From: Theobroma cacao
Lineage: Eukaryota > Streptophyta > Magnoliopsida > Malvales > Malvaceae
NCBI RefSeq assembly: GCF_000208745.1
Contig: NC_030851.1
Coordinates: 41,095,225-41,159,224, forward strand
Direction of reading: 5' to 3'
DNA: 64,000 bases
Under the pieces are notes generated by a model. That model worked only from the letters and a program-made list of their open reading frames with translations. It made no database searches and was not told where the DNA came from. Shown piece after piece: positions 39,832 through 51,600 of the stretch. Position 1 is the first letter of the stretch; every line of letters starts with the position of its first letter. Position numbers and translations under genes: made by a program.

Positions 39832-40877
39832 CTACGACAAAGTATGCAACGGAGCTATCGTGGCTGTTATTGCTGATGTTTGAGACATAGTGGTGGATAG
39901 GGACGGTTTTTGTGATGGAAAGACATTGACAGGAGGATACCAAGTATGTGCATAGATATTATAAGAATCAGTGGCAAAAGTTTTAGACAAAGGAAATTCA
40001 GTTTCAATAAATCGAACATGACAAGAAGTGTATATCTTGTTTGTTGTGATATCCAAACAAGGGTATGCACTTTGATTAAGTGAATAGCCAAGAAAAAGAC
40101 ACGAAGAAGACTTGGGTTCGAGTTTATTGGAATTATATGGTTTCAATAGGGAAAGCACAAACACCCAAAAACTCTTAATTTGTTGTAATTGGGTTTTCTG
40201 TGAAACAATTTTTCATAAGGAGAAGAAAAATTAATGATAGGAGTAGGAAGGTGATTGTAAGTAGACAGCTATTTGAAAAGCATAAGACCAATATTTAGAA
40301 GGTAGTTTAGCTTGATAAAGAAGAGTTAATCCAGTGTCCACTATGTGTTTATGGCGTCTTTCAGCAGTCCCATTATGTTGAGGTGTGTGAGGTGGTGTTT
40401 TGAGGTGTTGAATACCCATTGTGCATAAGAAATCTTTTAAAGCAGTATATTCTCCACCACCATTTGAGTAAACAGAGATAATGGAATGTTTAAAAAAATT
40501 TTCAACCACAGCCTTATATTGACGAAAGATAGAAACACATCAGACTTTAGGCGCAAGGGACATAACCAAACATACTTTGTAAAGTGATCAACAAAGATGA
40601 CATTATAGTAGAATCCATCAACAGATTGAATAGGAAAAGGTCCCCAAACATCATTGTAGATTAAATCAAGGGGCCCATTGCTTTCTAAGGTTGATTCACC
40701 AAAAGGAAGATGTTGGCTTTTATTACATAAACAGGGGTCACATAAAAGGTTTTAGGGCAGAGGTGTTGAAAGTGAAACTAAACCAGAATGAACAAGAGAT
40801 TTAATTGTTTTTAAAGATGGATGTCCAAGACACCCATGCCAAATCACTAGAGATGTTGAAGGAGTGGTGTCAAACCC
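39832..40877 (-). pseudogene. Copia integrase region, broken
   Basis: Integrase remnants continue from the nested insertion: the HHCC zinc-binding part (WHGCLGHPS...CDPCLC), first catalytic Asp in VDHFTKYVW, then a frameshift near 40520 and the segment ending ERRHKHIV with the catalytic Glu. The expected second Asp is Asn (YSNGGGEY), and an in-frame stop lies between the zinc-binding His and Cys pairs. A frame at 40164-39832 holds the GAG-pre-reverse-transcriptase spacer (SSSCLFLGYS). Non-functional. Confidence 0.85.
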
Positions 40878-43763
40878 TGTTCTATAAAATAATTATGACG
40901 TCATTTACATGCTCAATCAAATGTTTGCATATTTAGAAACTTCGAGAAATCGTTAAAAGACGATATTGCCCCTAATAGTATCATTAAGTCGATTAAGCCT
41001 CGAACTAATTCAAATAGGAATTTTAAGGTGAAATTAAGAGTTTCACAGTTCAGGGATAACTCAAAATGGTAATTCGGAGTTCGAGCATCAATTCGGAGTT
41101 AAACCGAAATTTTCACTATTTATGAGCAAAATGGTCATTTACCACTTTGGGACAAAATGAGAATTTTTAAAAGAGATTTTTTTTTGCCCCATTTAACTTA
41201 TTGGAGTATGATTTGAGTATTGGAGTATAATTCGAGGGTTTGGTAGTGAAAAAGTTTAATTCCGGTGATTTCTGGAGTGCAGGGGCAAAATCGTAATTTT
41301 TTTCCCCTGGACAAAATTTGAGATTTTGAGAAAATTTAGATTAAATTTGACAAATTGGATAATGGTATGAGTATAAGGGATGAAAAATATGTCTATGGGC
41401 AATTTTTCAATTTTTGGGGAAAAAATGTAATTTTTAACTTTTATAAGCGCAAAAATGTAAATTTCAAAAATTACTCCACCAAGACTTTGGATAAGTCTGA
41501 GAATTTTATCTAAGCTATGGATATGTGGGAAAAATGTATGGTGAAAATTTGGAAACAAATGGATGGCTAGAATTTAAGAAATTAATAAAATAATATTATA
41601 TTATTTTAGCCTTTAAAAAGGTCAAAATTTCCAGAATTCTCACCTTCTTCAAGCTGTCCAAACCAGGAGAAAAAAGGGGGAAAAGATATAAGAACCCTAG
41701 CTGAAAATTTTGAGAAAAATCAAGAGAAATCAAGAATTCAAGCATTAAAAAGGTAAATTTCATTGATTTTCCTTGTGATTTTCACTACCCATGCATTTTT
41801 TTCTCATTTCCATGCAAAATTAGAAAGTGCGTATAGACACCCATACTGGCCAAACCTCCATGGATGAGTTTTGAGCTTGAGTTTTGGTTGATTTTAATTG
41901 AATTAAGTGATTTTAGTTAGGTTATATTGAAATATAGCAAAAATAAGCTAGAGAAATAACTTTCTCCCATTGAAACCCATTATGCCGAATTTTCTAGGGG
42001 AATATTGGCTGTTGATCTTGATGTTTATTTGAGAAATTATAATGAATAATGATGAATTATGAATCTAGAAAAATAATAAGAATTTTCGAAGTAAAAATAC
42101 GAATTTTTACCCACTAGGGGTATTTTCGTAAGTTGCTACTGGGACTGATAATTTACACCACACTGAGGGACATTAAGTCAATTTGGGTGCAATTGAGGTA
42201 TAGAAACTGAAAAAATTAATTTGGAGTTTAAACGGATGCGTATATCGATTTATCGAGTAAAAGACCGAAATAGACTAACATCGCGTTTTGACAAAATTTA
42301 GACATTTTGCACTTTATATCATGCATTAATAGTATAAATTAGTTTATTTTGGTTTAGTACCAAAGTAGTAAACCTCTTAATTGTGTAATTTATCAAGGTG
42401 ACGAATTCTCTGACAATGGCAAAGAAATCGCACCCGAGGAGTAATAGTTGGAGTACCCGAATTTAGTTTTTGAAAACTGTAAGTGAACTTATTATCGTCT
42501 TAATTATCTAGAGTAGTTTTATACAATTGTGTGATTTTATGAAAAATGGGTTTAAATGGTAAATTGCTATGTTTTAGAAGAAATTGTGATTTTATAAAAT
42601 GATTTTATAAATTTTCTGAAAAATCGAATACTGGTTTTGAAAATAGAATAATTGGAGACTGCCTACTTGTGTTGTAAAATTATGATTTGAATTAAATGGC
42701 TTGTGATAAATTGGCATGATTGGCTGAATTTATATTTGTGTTGAAAAATATGAACTGTCTGTTTTGCCTTGATAAATTGGTTAGTAATGTAATTGTCATG
42801 CTATGCCATTGAGATTTGATCAATTGGTGGATTAAAGATTAGCTACTGCAGTGGTGGGAGGTTTCGTGGACCAGCCTATTAGAGGGGCACGGTAAACTCT
42901 TTTATATTCTCACCTCGGTCGTAGAGGCGCGTAGGGTATCTCCTGAGGTGGGCTTTTTGAGTGCACTTCACATTAACCACCACGTGAGAGTGAGACTCAG
43001 CCAATGCCAAGGAACGGCTGTGATGTTCAATGAAAAATGCGTTTTATGCGAGATATGAATTTTTAACAACCTTGGCGGTCTGAGTGGGATATCTTGACGA
43101 AGGTACCCGCGAGAATAATTTTGGCAGGAGCAAAGTTTTGTGAGATATATAAGCCATATTGATTAATTGAGTAATCTGAATATTCATATTATGAAACATA
43201 TATTGGAAAAGAATATTTTAATTCGCCTCCATTTACTCGCCTTTAGATAGTTTAGATGGTATCTGTTTACTCACTGGGATTTTTGAATCTCATCACCCTC
43301 AAATCCCCACATTTCAGGCTCGATATAGCCGGTAGATAGCCGATTGCATCAAGGACTTCAGTTAACCTTGTATCGACAAAATTGTAGGTTCATAGACTCG
43401 CATCTTATTGGTTAGTTGGGGGCCCACGTGTCATTGTAAAAGTAATTTTATACTTTAGTTATTTGATTTAAAGTATGTATGAACATATTTAGCTTTTACA
43501 CCATGTTTTTGGCGGGTTTTGGTGTTTTCGAAGAAAAATGACGAAAATACCCCTGTGAGCCAAAAAATAATATTTTATTATTTTCATTTGGAAAAGACTT
43601 ATGATTTTTTGAAATGCGAGATTTAATAACTATCGCTCACCGGGGAGATGCGGAAACTGATGTTAAGCTTTGTAGGGTTGCGATCGGCATTCGGGGTAAT
43701 AAGTGCCTATCAGGACGTCGCGACAGTTGTCACGGGCCCGATGGGGAGTTTCGGGGCGTGACA
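40878..43763 (+). mobile_element. Solo-LTR-like insertion (gypsy-type) nested in the copia element
   Basis: About 2.9 kb begins TGTTCTATAAAAT and ends GGGGCGTGACA, that is TG...CA, and interrupts the copia integrase reading frame. The 3' part (GATCGGCATTCGGGGTAATAAG, then GTCACGGGCCCGATGGGGAG) has the character of long LTRs of plant Ty3/gypsy elements read in the plus direction, opposite to the host copia. No coding domain, second LTR, primer site or purine tract is seen inside. The five bases outside each end (AACCC and AATGG) do not match, so either a junction is shifted or it arose by recombination between elements. Confidence 0.65.
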
Positions 43764-45122
43764 AATGGTGCCAGTAGAAAGAGCCACTACTAAATTTTTA
43801 ATTGCACCTTCTGTAGTCAGCCACTCATAGAGATCATGCCAATTCTTTCCGCGAAGTAGAGGTGTCCTCGTACAAAGATCCTTGACAAGAAAATAAGGAA
43901 AAAATTCAATAGAGGTTTGATTAGTTCAACAAAATTTAGCAACAGATATTAAGTTTTGTTTAATAAATGGGACACACAAAACATTAGATAAATTGAAAAA
44001 GGAAGGAAAGTAAACTGAGCCTGTGTGAGTTATTTTTAAACCTGAACCATCCCCAATTTGAATGTCATCTGGACCCTCATAAGGTTGATGAAGAGAAAGA
44101 TTAGACATATTCGAGGTAACATGATGAGATGCACCAGAATCGACTATCCATTGAGTAGGAGCTGAGGAAGAAGTGATAACATGATTAGTAAAAAGACGCT
44201 GTGATCGAAGCTGAGGAAACAATTTAAAACATCTTTTGGCATCATGACTAGGCTTACTGCAAAATTGACAAACAACTGAGTTTGAATTGGAATTATAAGA
44301 GTTGGTGGGTTTATATTGTTTATTTGCAGAAATAGGATTGGGAAGTAAACCAGGTGCAGAGGAAGGAGATAAAGACTTAGTAGGACAATATGAGGAAGAA
44401 GATGTTTTGGCTAGATTTGTAGTTGGTGGAGTAGGATCAGGATATTGTTTTTCATTATGAAGAAAGAAAGTTTCATGATCAATGATTTTATCAAATAATT
44501 CTTTGAATGGAACAACAGTGTCTCGAGTCCTCATGGCAGTGATAAGTTCCTTGTAGGCAAGACCAAGACCACGAGTGGTGTAAACAAGAAGGTCAGCATC
44601 ACTTGGTGGATCACCAAGAACAGTTAGTTCGTCTGTAATCTGTTTAATGGAAATAAAAAAGTCAGTGACAAAAAGAGATCCACGAGTAATTGAAGTAAGC
44701 TTGTCCTTGAGATGAATAATATGAGTAGTCAATCTCTTGGAATAGAGACAGGAGAGACGGGTCCAAGCTTCTTGGCTGGTTTTGGTAGAGGAAACAAGTG
44801 GAATGACCCCCTCACTTAGAGAGGCAAAGATTGCATGTAAAAGCAGTTGATCTTGACGACGCCATGGAAGATAATCTAGATTTGAAACTGTTTTACCATT
44901 CTAAACCACTGTTGTAGAAGGATAGGGAAAGTTGCCATCAAGATACCCAAGAAGATCCAAGCCAAACAAAAAAGCATTAAATTGAGCCTTCCATGAGACA
45001 TAATTAAGTGACGTGAGTTTGAGAGGCAATTGAGCGATAGCATTAATTGTTATTAAATTTTTGGTAGGATTGGAAGAATCAGCAACAATTGATGAGCTAT
45101 CAGTAGACGAATCATAAGCCAT
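43764..45122 (-). pseudogene. Copia gag-protease region, broken
   Basis: The gag frame starts at the ATG at 45122 and is interrupted by TAG at 44901-44903. It resumes in the same frame through the nucleocapsid zinc knuckle CQFCSKPSHDAKRC (CX2CX4HX4C) and the aspartic protease motif WIVDSGASHHVTS to a TGA at 43926. After that stop the same frame continues as pre-integrase sequence (LVKDLCTRTPLLRG...LYEW) up to the nested insertion. Two premature stops plus the insertion make it inactive. Confidence 0.9.
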
Positions 45123-45129
45123 TTTAGTC

Positions 45130-45157
<28 letters not shown>
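45130..45157. repeat. A28 homopolymer (T28 in copia sense)
   Basis: An uninterrupted run of 28 A on the plus strand. In the sense of the copia element it is a T-run ending eight bases before the gag ATG, in the short untranslated leader after the primer-binding site. Confidence 0.9.
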
Positions 45158-45160
<3 letters not shown>

Positions 45161-45185
45161 CGTTAGAGATGAGGCTTTGATACCA

Positions 45186-45474
45186 TGACAAGATTGAATA
45201 ATTTGAATAATTTTTGTTGTAATATATTATATATATATATATATAAAAGTAGTACAGGTTTATCTGCATTTTTAAAAGAGTCCTAAATATAAGAAAAGGC
45301 TATTACAAGATAAAATAGTAATAAAATTGTGGAGGTTGTTGTAACAAAAGCATGAGAGATTTGTGGTGAAATTAAATCTGTTGGCAAGGTTGAGTACTTT
45401 GACTAACTATTTGATCTTCCATAATTTTTGAATTTCCTACTGATAGGAGTTTATCTTATGGACATTCTCTAACA
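45186..45474 (-). repeat. 5' LTR of the copia element
   Basis: 289 bp with canonical TG (45186-45187) and CA (45473-45474) ends. It aligns with the other LTR over GGCTATTACAAGATAAA, TGACTAACTATTTGATCTTC and TAGGAGTTTATCTTATGGAC. The outer edge abuts the AAAAC target duplication, 87 bp downstream of the stop codon of the glycine-rich gene remnant. Confidence 0.92.
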
Positions 45475-45561
45475 AAAACAAACTAAGTTGTATACATGCC
45501 ATGAAGACATCTTTTTGCTTTGCAATACAAACGTAATTTATATTTCCAAAGAAAAAAACTC

Positions 45562-46469
45562 TCATGTTCTGCCACCACCACCTCCACTGCCACCAGAACC
45601 AATGCTTGAGCCTTGGCCAGCGCCAGCGCCAGCACCAACACCAACTCTAACTCCAACTCCAACACCAATTCCAATTCCAACTCCGAATCCTCCACCATGA
45701 CTGCCTACGCCTCGATCACCATTTGCACCACCACCAACTCCAAAACCTCCACCATGACCAGACCCACCACTTAGCCCACCGCCACCACCACTACCTCCTC
45801 TTCCTCCTCCTCTTCCACCACCTCCTGCAGCCCCACCTCCTATTCCACCACCTGTTCCAAATTCACCTCCGTGGCCAGAGGCTCCACCTACTCCACCCCC
45901 GCCTCCTCTTCCTCCTCCCCCACTTCCACCTCCTTCAGCAGAACCACCAATTCTGCCACTTACCCCTCCTCCAACTCCAAAGCCCCCACCATGGCCTGAA
46001 CCACCACCACCACCCTCCTCCAACTCCAAAGCCCCCACCATGGCCTGAACCACCACCACCACCACCACCACCTTCTCATCCTCCTCCTGCCCCTCCTCCA
46101 ACTCCAACAGCTCCTGCTGCTCCACCACCTAGTCCACCTCTAGCTCCAAAACCTCCACCATGCCTTGAACCACCCCCAACACCTCCACCTCCACCACCAC
46201 TAAAACCGCCTTCAGCACCAACTCCTACTCCACCTCCTACTCCAAATCCCCCACCATGACCTGAACAACCTCCAATCCCACCACCACCACCTCCTCCATG
46301 TCCACCACCAAACGATGGCCCACGACCACTAAATCGACCACCACAACGCCTTGGACCCCATCTACAATTATCATCTCGAAATCTAACTTTGTCAACCTTG
46401 TCATCACCAAAAGCAATTGCACTTATATGAAGCACAATGCAGAATGAAAGGAGAATGAAAGCAAACCAT
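45562..46469 (-). pseudogene. Glycine-rich cell-wall protein gene, broken
   Basis: The sense strand encodes a secreted glycine-rich protein: a hydrophobic leader (WFAFILLSFCIVLHISAIAFGDD), a short Arg/Asp-rich stretch, then a long array of GGG, GHGGGFGVGGG and related repeats ending GSGGSGGGGGRT. Three lesions are seen. The only nearby ATG (46467-46469) is out of frame with the leader by one base. A TGA at 46076-46078 sits where GGA would be expected. A 49-bp tandem duplication (from 45971 and again from 46020) shifts the frame. A TATA motif lies at 46544-46550, about 75 bp upstream of the ATG. Sequence errors in this repetitive stretch remain possible, but three separate defects favour a pseudogene. 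Confidence 0.65.
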
Positions 46470-46955
46470 TTTTCTTTTTTCCTATCTGTTTGAGACTGAT
46501 CTGCTAATCCCTCAGCTTGCTCTCGCTTGTTTAAAAAGTGAGCTTATATAAGGTTCATCCACTAGACAAGTTGCAGTGCCCCACAAGCAGGCAGTAATGG
46601 GTGCATTTTTGTGACACGTTGGAGCCGTTGGGGGACTGGCTAGAACATTAATGTCAAAACCAAAGTCAAAGAGACTACTTGAATGGTCAGATAGAGCCGA
46701 CTGGAGGTCGTCTAGCATCGCAATTGCATACATAATATCTAGGTCTTGTAACTTTTGAGCACAATTATTCATGTTTTCAGGGTTTTACACCACGACGCCA
46801 CCATAAATGTTGAAGCAAAAACTCATAAATTATCTGCTAAAAGATAGTTTAAGCATTTTCATAGTTATTATTAGCTACTGATTACTAATAACATCACATC
46901 TCTCTCTCTCTCTCTCCAAAAAAAAAAAAAAAAAAAAAAATAAATATATATATAT
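46470..46955. other. Upstream region of the glycine-rich gene remnant
   Basis: Contains the TATA-like motif at 46544-46550 and, at 46900-46941, a short (TC)n tract followed by an A-run of about 23. An 86-codon minus-strand frame (46512-46772) spans the TATA motif and has no family resemblance. Confidence 0.4.
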
Positions 46956-47414
46956 ATACATATATATCAGTTTTTTGTTGATTCTCTTTGGGAAGAAATT
47001 TAGCCATGCACGCATGCGTGTAGGTGGAAATGCATTGCAAGCAATATCCAGTGATTAAGTATAAGGAGGCCTTGCCCATTCAGATATGTCCAAGTGCCAG
47101 CTAGTCAACTCCGCCAACATTTAAAAACTACCAGCATTTATGCAGTCGTACCTAGAATTTAGGTTTTCGCACTGCAAGTGAGTGCACATTGGAATTCAGA
47201 ACCATTTTTTTCCAATTTAATTAGTTGATGCAGAGGATGGTGATTGATAATGTGGTGACTTTATCAAAGTTATCAAAATCATACCCGACAATGACTTATT
47301 CAAGATTTCGAGTTAATAGTTCAACAATATTTTGATCATTCAATTTAATTAACATTGAAATAATAAAAAATATTTTAAATGTTTGACTCGTGAAAGCAAT
47401 ATTTAACTCAGTGG
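46956..47414. repeat. Copy 1 of a perfect direct duplication (offset 526 bp)
   Basis: About 459 bp identical, as far as I can read, to 47482-47940. It starts in a TA-rich tract (ATACATATATATCAG) and ends AATATTTAACTCAGTGG just before a single N at 47415. Contains no gene. Confidence 0.9.
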
Positions 47415-47416
47415 NA

Positions 47417-47422
<6 letters not shown>

Positions 47423-47484
<62 letters not shown>

Positions 47485-47485
47485 C
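47423..47485. repeat. (CT)n-(TA)n compound microsatellite
   Basis: About 19 CT units (47423-47460) followed by a run of TA units to 47484, located between the two copies of the direct duplication and beside the N at 47415. Confidence 0.9.
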
Positions 47486-47940
47486 ATATATATCAGTTTT
47501 TTGTTGATTCTCTTTGGGAAGAAATTTAGCCATGCACGCATGCGTGTAGGTGGAAATGCATTGCAAGCAATATCCAGTGATTAAGTATAAGGAGGCCTTG
47601 CCCATTCAGATATGTCCAAGTGCCAGCTAGTCAACTCCGCCAACATTTAAAAACTACCAGCATTTATGCAGTCGTACCTAGAATTTAGGTTTTCGCACTG
47701 CAAGTGAGTGCACATTGGAATTCAGAACCATTTTTTTCCAATTTAATTAGTTGATGCAGAGGATGGTGATTGATAATGTGGTGACTTTATCAAAGTTATC
47801 AAAATCATACCCGACAATGACTTATTCAAGATTTCGAGTTAATAGTTCAACAATATTTTGATCATTCAATTTAATTAACATTGAAATAATAAAAAATATT
47901 TTAAATGTTTGACTCGTGAAAGCAATATTTAACTCAGTGG
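47482..47940. repeat. Copy 2 of the perfect direct duplication
   Basis: Same sequence as 46956-47414, continuing on the right into ACCGAATAATATATATAT. The absence of any visible mismatch over more than 450 bp contrasts with all other repeats in this window. Confidence 0.9.
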
Positions 47941-48669
47941 ACCGAATAATATATATATATATATATTTCCAACGACTCCAAGCATAACTCTGCCTAACAA
48001 TGACCAATATTAATGAAGTGAAAATGTAGCTTATCATTCATATTTGTCATATGGATGGTATATTGAGTTTTTCCTCAAGTCTGTATTTAACTCAACGTGA
48101 TTGCTGAGAAGGGGGAAAATCGAATATGCATGGCTGCAAACAATTCTGTGCACCGAGCGAACAAACAGGAGTTTCCTCGGTTGAAATAGTGACATATAAA
48201 CCAACATAGCAAATAGCAGACAGTTGGTTTTTCTGCTATATATGTATCGACACCCCAAATCTTACATTAAGAATGCATGATGATCCGCAATGAATATTTA
48301 TAGATGTGTACAATACTCTTGAGATTTTTTAGATGAAAACGGACAACATGAAGCAAGTTAAATCGAGGAATAAATGAAGCACTACTCTGACTAAGTTATA
48401 GAACTCAGGTTGTTTTAAATTCACATAACAAAAAGGATGATCATTTCTGTAATGACAACAATCCCCTAATGCGAAACAAAAAACTGAACCAGTCAAGTAT
48501 AAGATGAAGGTGCATGGCTCGAGTTAAGCCTTGCCTAATTGTTAGAGCACCGTTAACGATACAATACAATACAATACAATACAGTCTACAGATATATCTT
48601 GTCTCCTCCGGCCGAGCCACTGCGGAATCATGAGTTGTGACAGTTCCTCTTCAATCAATCATTTTTGCT
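47941..48669. other. Intergenic, 3' flank of the SKS gene
   Basis: A (TA)n tract lies at 47948-47967 and a short (ATACA)n run at about 48560-48582. No gene seen. The right end should contain the 3' UTR of the minus-strand SKS gene. Confidence 0.5.
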
Positions 48670-51600
48670 TCACGTGCGTTGTCCTACCGCCCGACCACAT
48701 AGAAGAGCATTCCTTGGGATTGGATATTCATCCCTCCATGATTTTGCAGGGGAGTAGACGCGGAGATAGAATTGCTGGCCTAGGTATTGGCGAGCCCAAT
48801 TCTCTGATCTTACGTTCCACATCCCCACATTATCCAAAGGCATATAAACTGCAGTCCATGACTTTGGATACACCTGTGTTTACATGGAAGAACTTGAGAA
48901 TGCTTCTTTATATATATATATATATCTTGACAAGATCCAAACATTGTCAACATTTATAAAATACTGTTTAGAAGTCAGAAGAGAATGCTGAAGAATGATG
49001 GTAAAGTTGCATGTTACAAGATAATAGATGAGGAAACTATCTTGACAAGATTCGAAGATTGAGAACAAATTTAAGGTGTTACTTAGCTTCCGAAGAGAAT
49101 GCTGAACAATGAGAAATTAAAAAGGTGTGTTACTTGATAATAGATTAGGAGGCTGCAATATCAATTATACTGTTGGCTTCTGCTAGATGGTTTTTTCTTG
49201 CGTTTACGTTTTGATGCAAAAGAAGTAAAAACCAATGGAGCCTTACTGAAACTAATAGCTCTTATCTTGAATTTTCGATCCCCTAGGTGAAAGGGAAAAA
49301 AAAATCCGATAAAGGAAACAGTGGTTGTTATATATTTATAGCAAAAAGAAACTGATGGATGCTGTTCCAATTCTATTTTCTAAAGTCACCGAAATGAAAT
49401 TGCAAGTATAGTTTATGTGCTTTTAAAAGTTAATTTAACATTCCTTACTTTACCTGAACAGTGCAACGCGAAATTGTGTCTCTCAAGTTGTAAGTTAACC
49501 TGCTTGCAGGCGTCCACTGACCCCCATCCATCCTGCATGACTCAAAATGTAAAAAATTATAGGTTCTGTAAAATAGAGATGATCTTACCCCTCACTACAG
49601 TTCAAAACAAGTTTGTTTGGAGAATATGTCTATTGCATGGATGGAGCAAAATCAGCAGTTCACTGAAGCAAAATCGCAATTATTGAGCTTGACACACTTA
49701 CCCCACAACAAAGAAGTTGTGACCATCAATGTGCCATGATTGCAGAGTGTCTTCTGGATTCTCAAAAACAATCTCAGTATAACCTCTAAAATCAGCAGCC
49801 ATGACAGAAGTTTGGAGGTAAGCGCCACCTCCAGTCGGACCAACTGGAATGCTTCCAAGGGAAAATACTCCAGAGATGTTGAAGTAGTCAGCAAGTTTAA
49901 GTGGGGTGTCAGCTGGGATGAAGGAAACACTGTTGACAGCATACCTCTGCTTGCCATTGATAATAGAAGCAGAGCTTGCAAGTCTAATTGTACGTGTGGT
50001 GTTGATCAGTCCATAGTGGTATGAGCCTTGAGGATTCGGTCTTGGTCCACTAGCTGTGAGGTTCCGCCTAGTTTGATATATGCCATAACAAAATTAATGA
50101 GAACTTCTGATCACTGATCAGCTTAAACAAGTACTAATAGATGGATTTGCTATCCTACCAAGACTGAAGAAATCGTATGGTTTTATTATAATGGCACGGT
50201 ATCCAGAAGAATGGATAATTTTGGCTTACTCATTCCAGGAACTCAATAGTAACAGAGGAATTGCCAGCAAGGGAGAGACGAGCAACTCTAATACTTTATT
50301 GCCTGGATGCAATGCAATGGTTGATAGAAAACAAAAAAATTGAAGTTGTTCAAAACCTGATAGAACGGGCTTGTTCAAGAGACCAATCAATTTGAGTAGT
50401 AGGGCCCCCGGGAAGAGGACCAGAAACGGTTCCTGCTGAGTTACTATAATGAAGAACTGCTGTTGTGGCAAGCACCTGGGAGGTGAAACGGGTTGAGGCA
50501 ACAATGTAGTAATCTTGTGCCGGTTGATCAGCAGTAACCAACACAGAGTAGGATTGCCCCAAGTGAATATCAAGGGAATCATAAGTGTTTTGTAGTGTGT
50601 GAGTTCCTTCAACCTCTACTAACAGCAATTTGTGCCCCTGGATTCTGAAATTGATGGATGTTGTAAGCCCAACATTGGATATGCGAAACCTGTAAGTCTT
50701 GCCTGCTCACAAGTTCAGAGGATCATTCTATAAGTTTTAGGACTATGTGAAGAATAATGAACTTAAAGAACTGTCATGATCGCTTACCTTGATCAACAGT
50801 AAATGTGTATCCATTTGCACCACGACCATTGATAAGTAGACCATCAGGGAAGGGAAGATCACTACCGCTATCTAAAATTGCTTTCAAGTCCTGTAGAATT
50901 CCAAGCAAAGCAACTAATTAAGATTATAAGCATGACATTCATCGTTTATGTTTTGTGCATGTTCTTACTAGACTAGTTATGAATGCACAATGTCAAATCG
51001 TGAAAAGAGCAATAGAATTTAAACTTACAGTATGGTTTTTCTTGTACCAGTCACCTGCCAAAATGGTGTAATCAGCAGCAGGAGGTGGGAAAGGAACAGG
51101 AATAACAGAGCGGCTAAGAATTCTGAAGCCACCATATCCTCCTGCTGCCTTATGCAAGGCAAGAGATGGGAAGTAAAAGTAGCTGCCTATCTGATCCTTC
51201 ACTTGAAGAGTGTAGGTGAAGTTCCCCCCAGGAGGGATGGGACAGTTGGTACCGTACACTCCGTCCTGCCATGAATTTCTTCTTTGTTGCACGCCATTCC
51301 TGAACAAGAATTGTAGGGCATCAAGCTCAATCTTACAGTTGAATCTGTGTTACAAACATGGTTCACCTAATAGCAATGCAGTCAAAAGCAGTTAAAGCAT
51401 CCATTTCCGTTCACATACACGATTCAAAACAGTCATAAAATAAAGAAAAACTATGAGAAAAGAAATCGGGGATGGGCCAGGCTGAATCATGGTCCAACCC
51501 AACCCCATGGGCTAATCTGTCAGAATAAACCTGGGCACCTTACCCCCAGAAGTTTGGTTGCCTAATATAACCCCAGTTAAGAAAAAAGAGTTAATATATC

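Larger units (their letters stand above)
37697..45474 (-). mobile_element. Ty1/copia LTR retrotransposon, full length but inactivated
   Basis: A 7.8-kb element on the minus strand flanked by a perfect 5-bp target duplication AAAAC (37692-37696 and 45475-45479). LTRs are at 37697-38010 (3' LTR) and 45186-45474 (5' LTR); they share long stretches but differ by indels, so the insertion is old. Next to the 5' LTR lies a primer-binding site TGGTATCAAAGC, matching the initiator tRNA-Met type; next to the 3' LTR is the purine tract TTGCGGGGGGC. Domain order in the sense strand is gag, protease, integrase, reverse transcriptase, RNase H, as in copia. Several stops, frameshifts and a 2.9-kb nested insertion break the coding region. 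Confidence 0.95.

Noticed and set aside
45723..46259. Pro/His-rich plus-strand frames opposite the glycine-rich array
   Set aside because: The antisense of GGN repeats reads as proline-rich protein. The minus strand has a leader peptide and TATA motif, so it is the real sense.
46512..46772. 86-codon minus-strand frame upstream of the glycine-rich gene
   Set aside because: It crosses the TATA motif of that gene and has no recognisable features; a first exon spliced to the leader frame could not be demonstrated.
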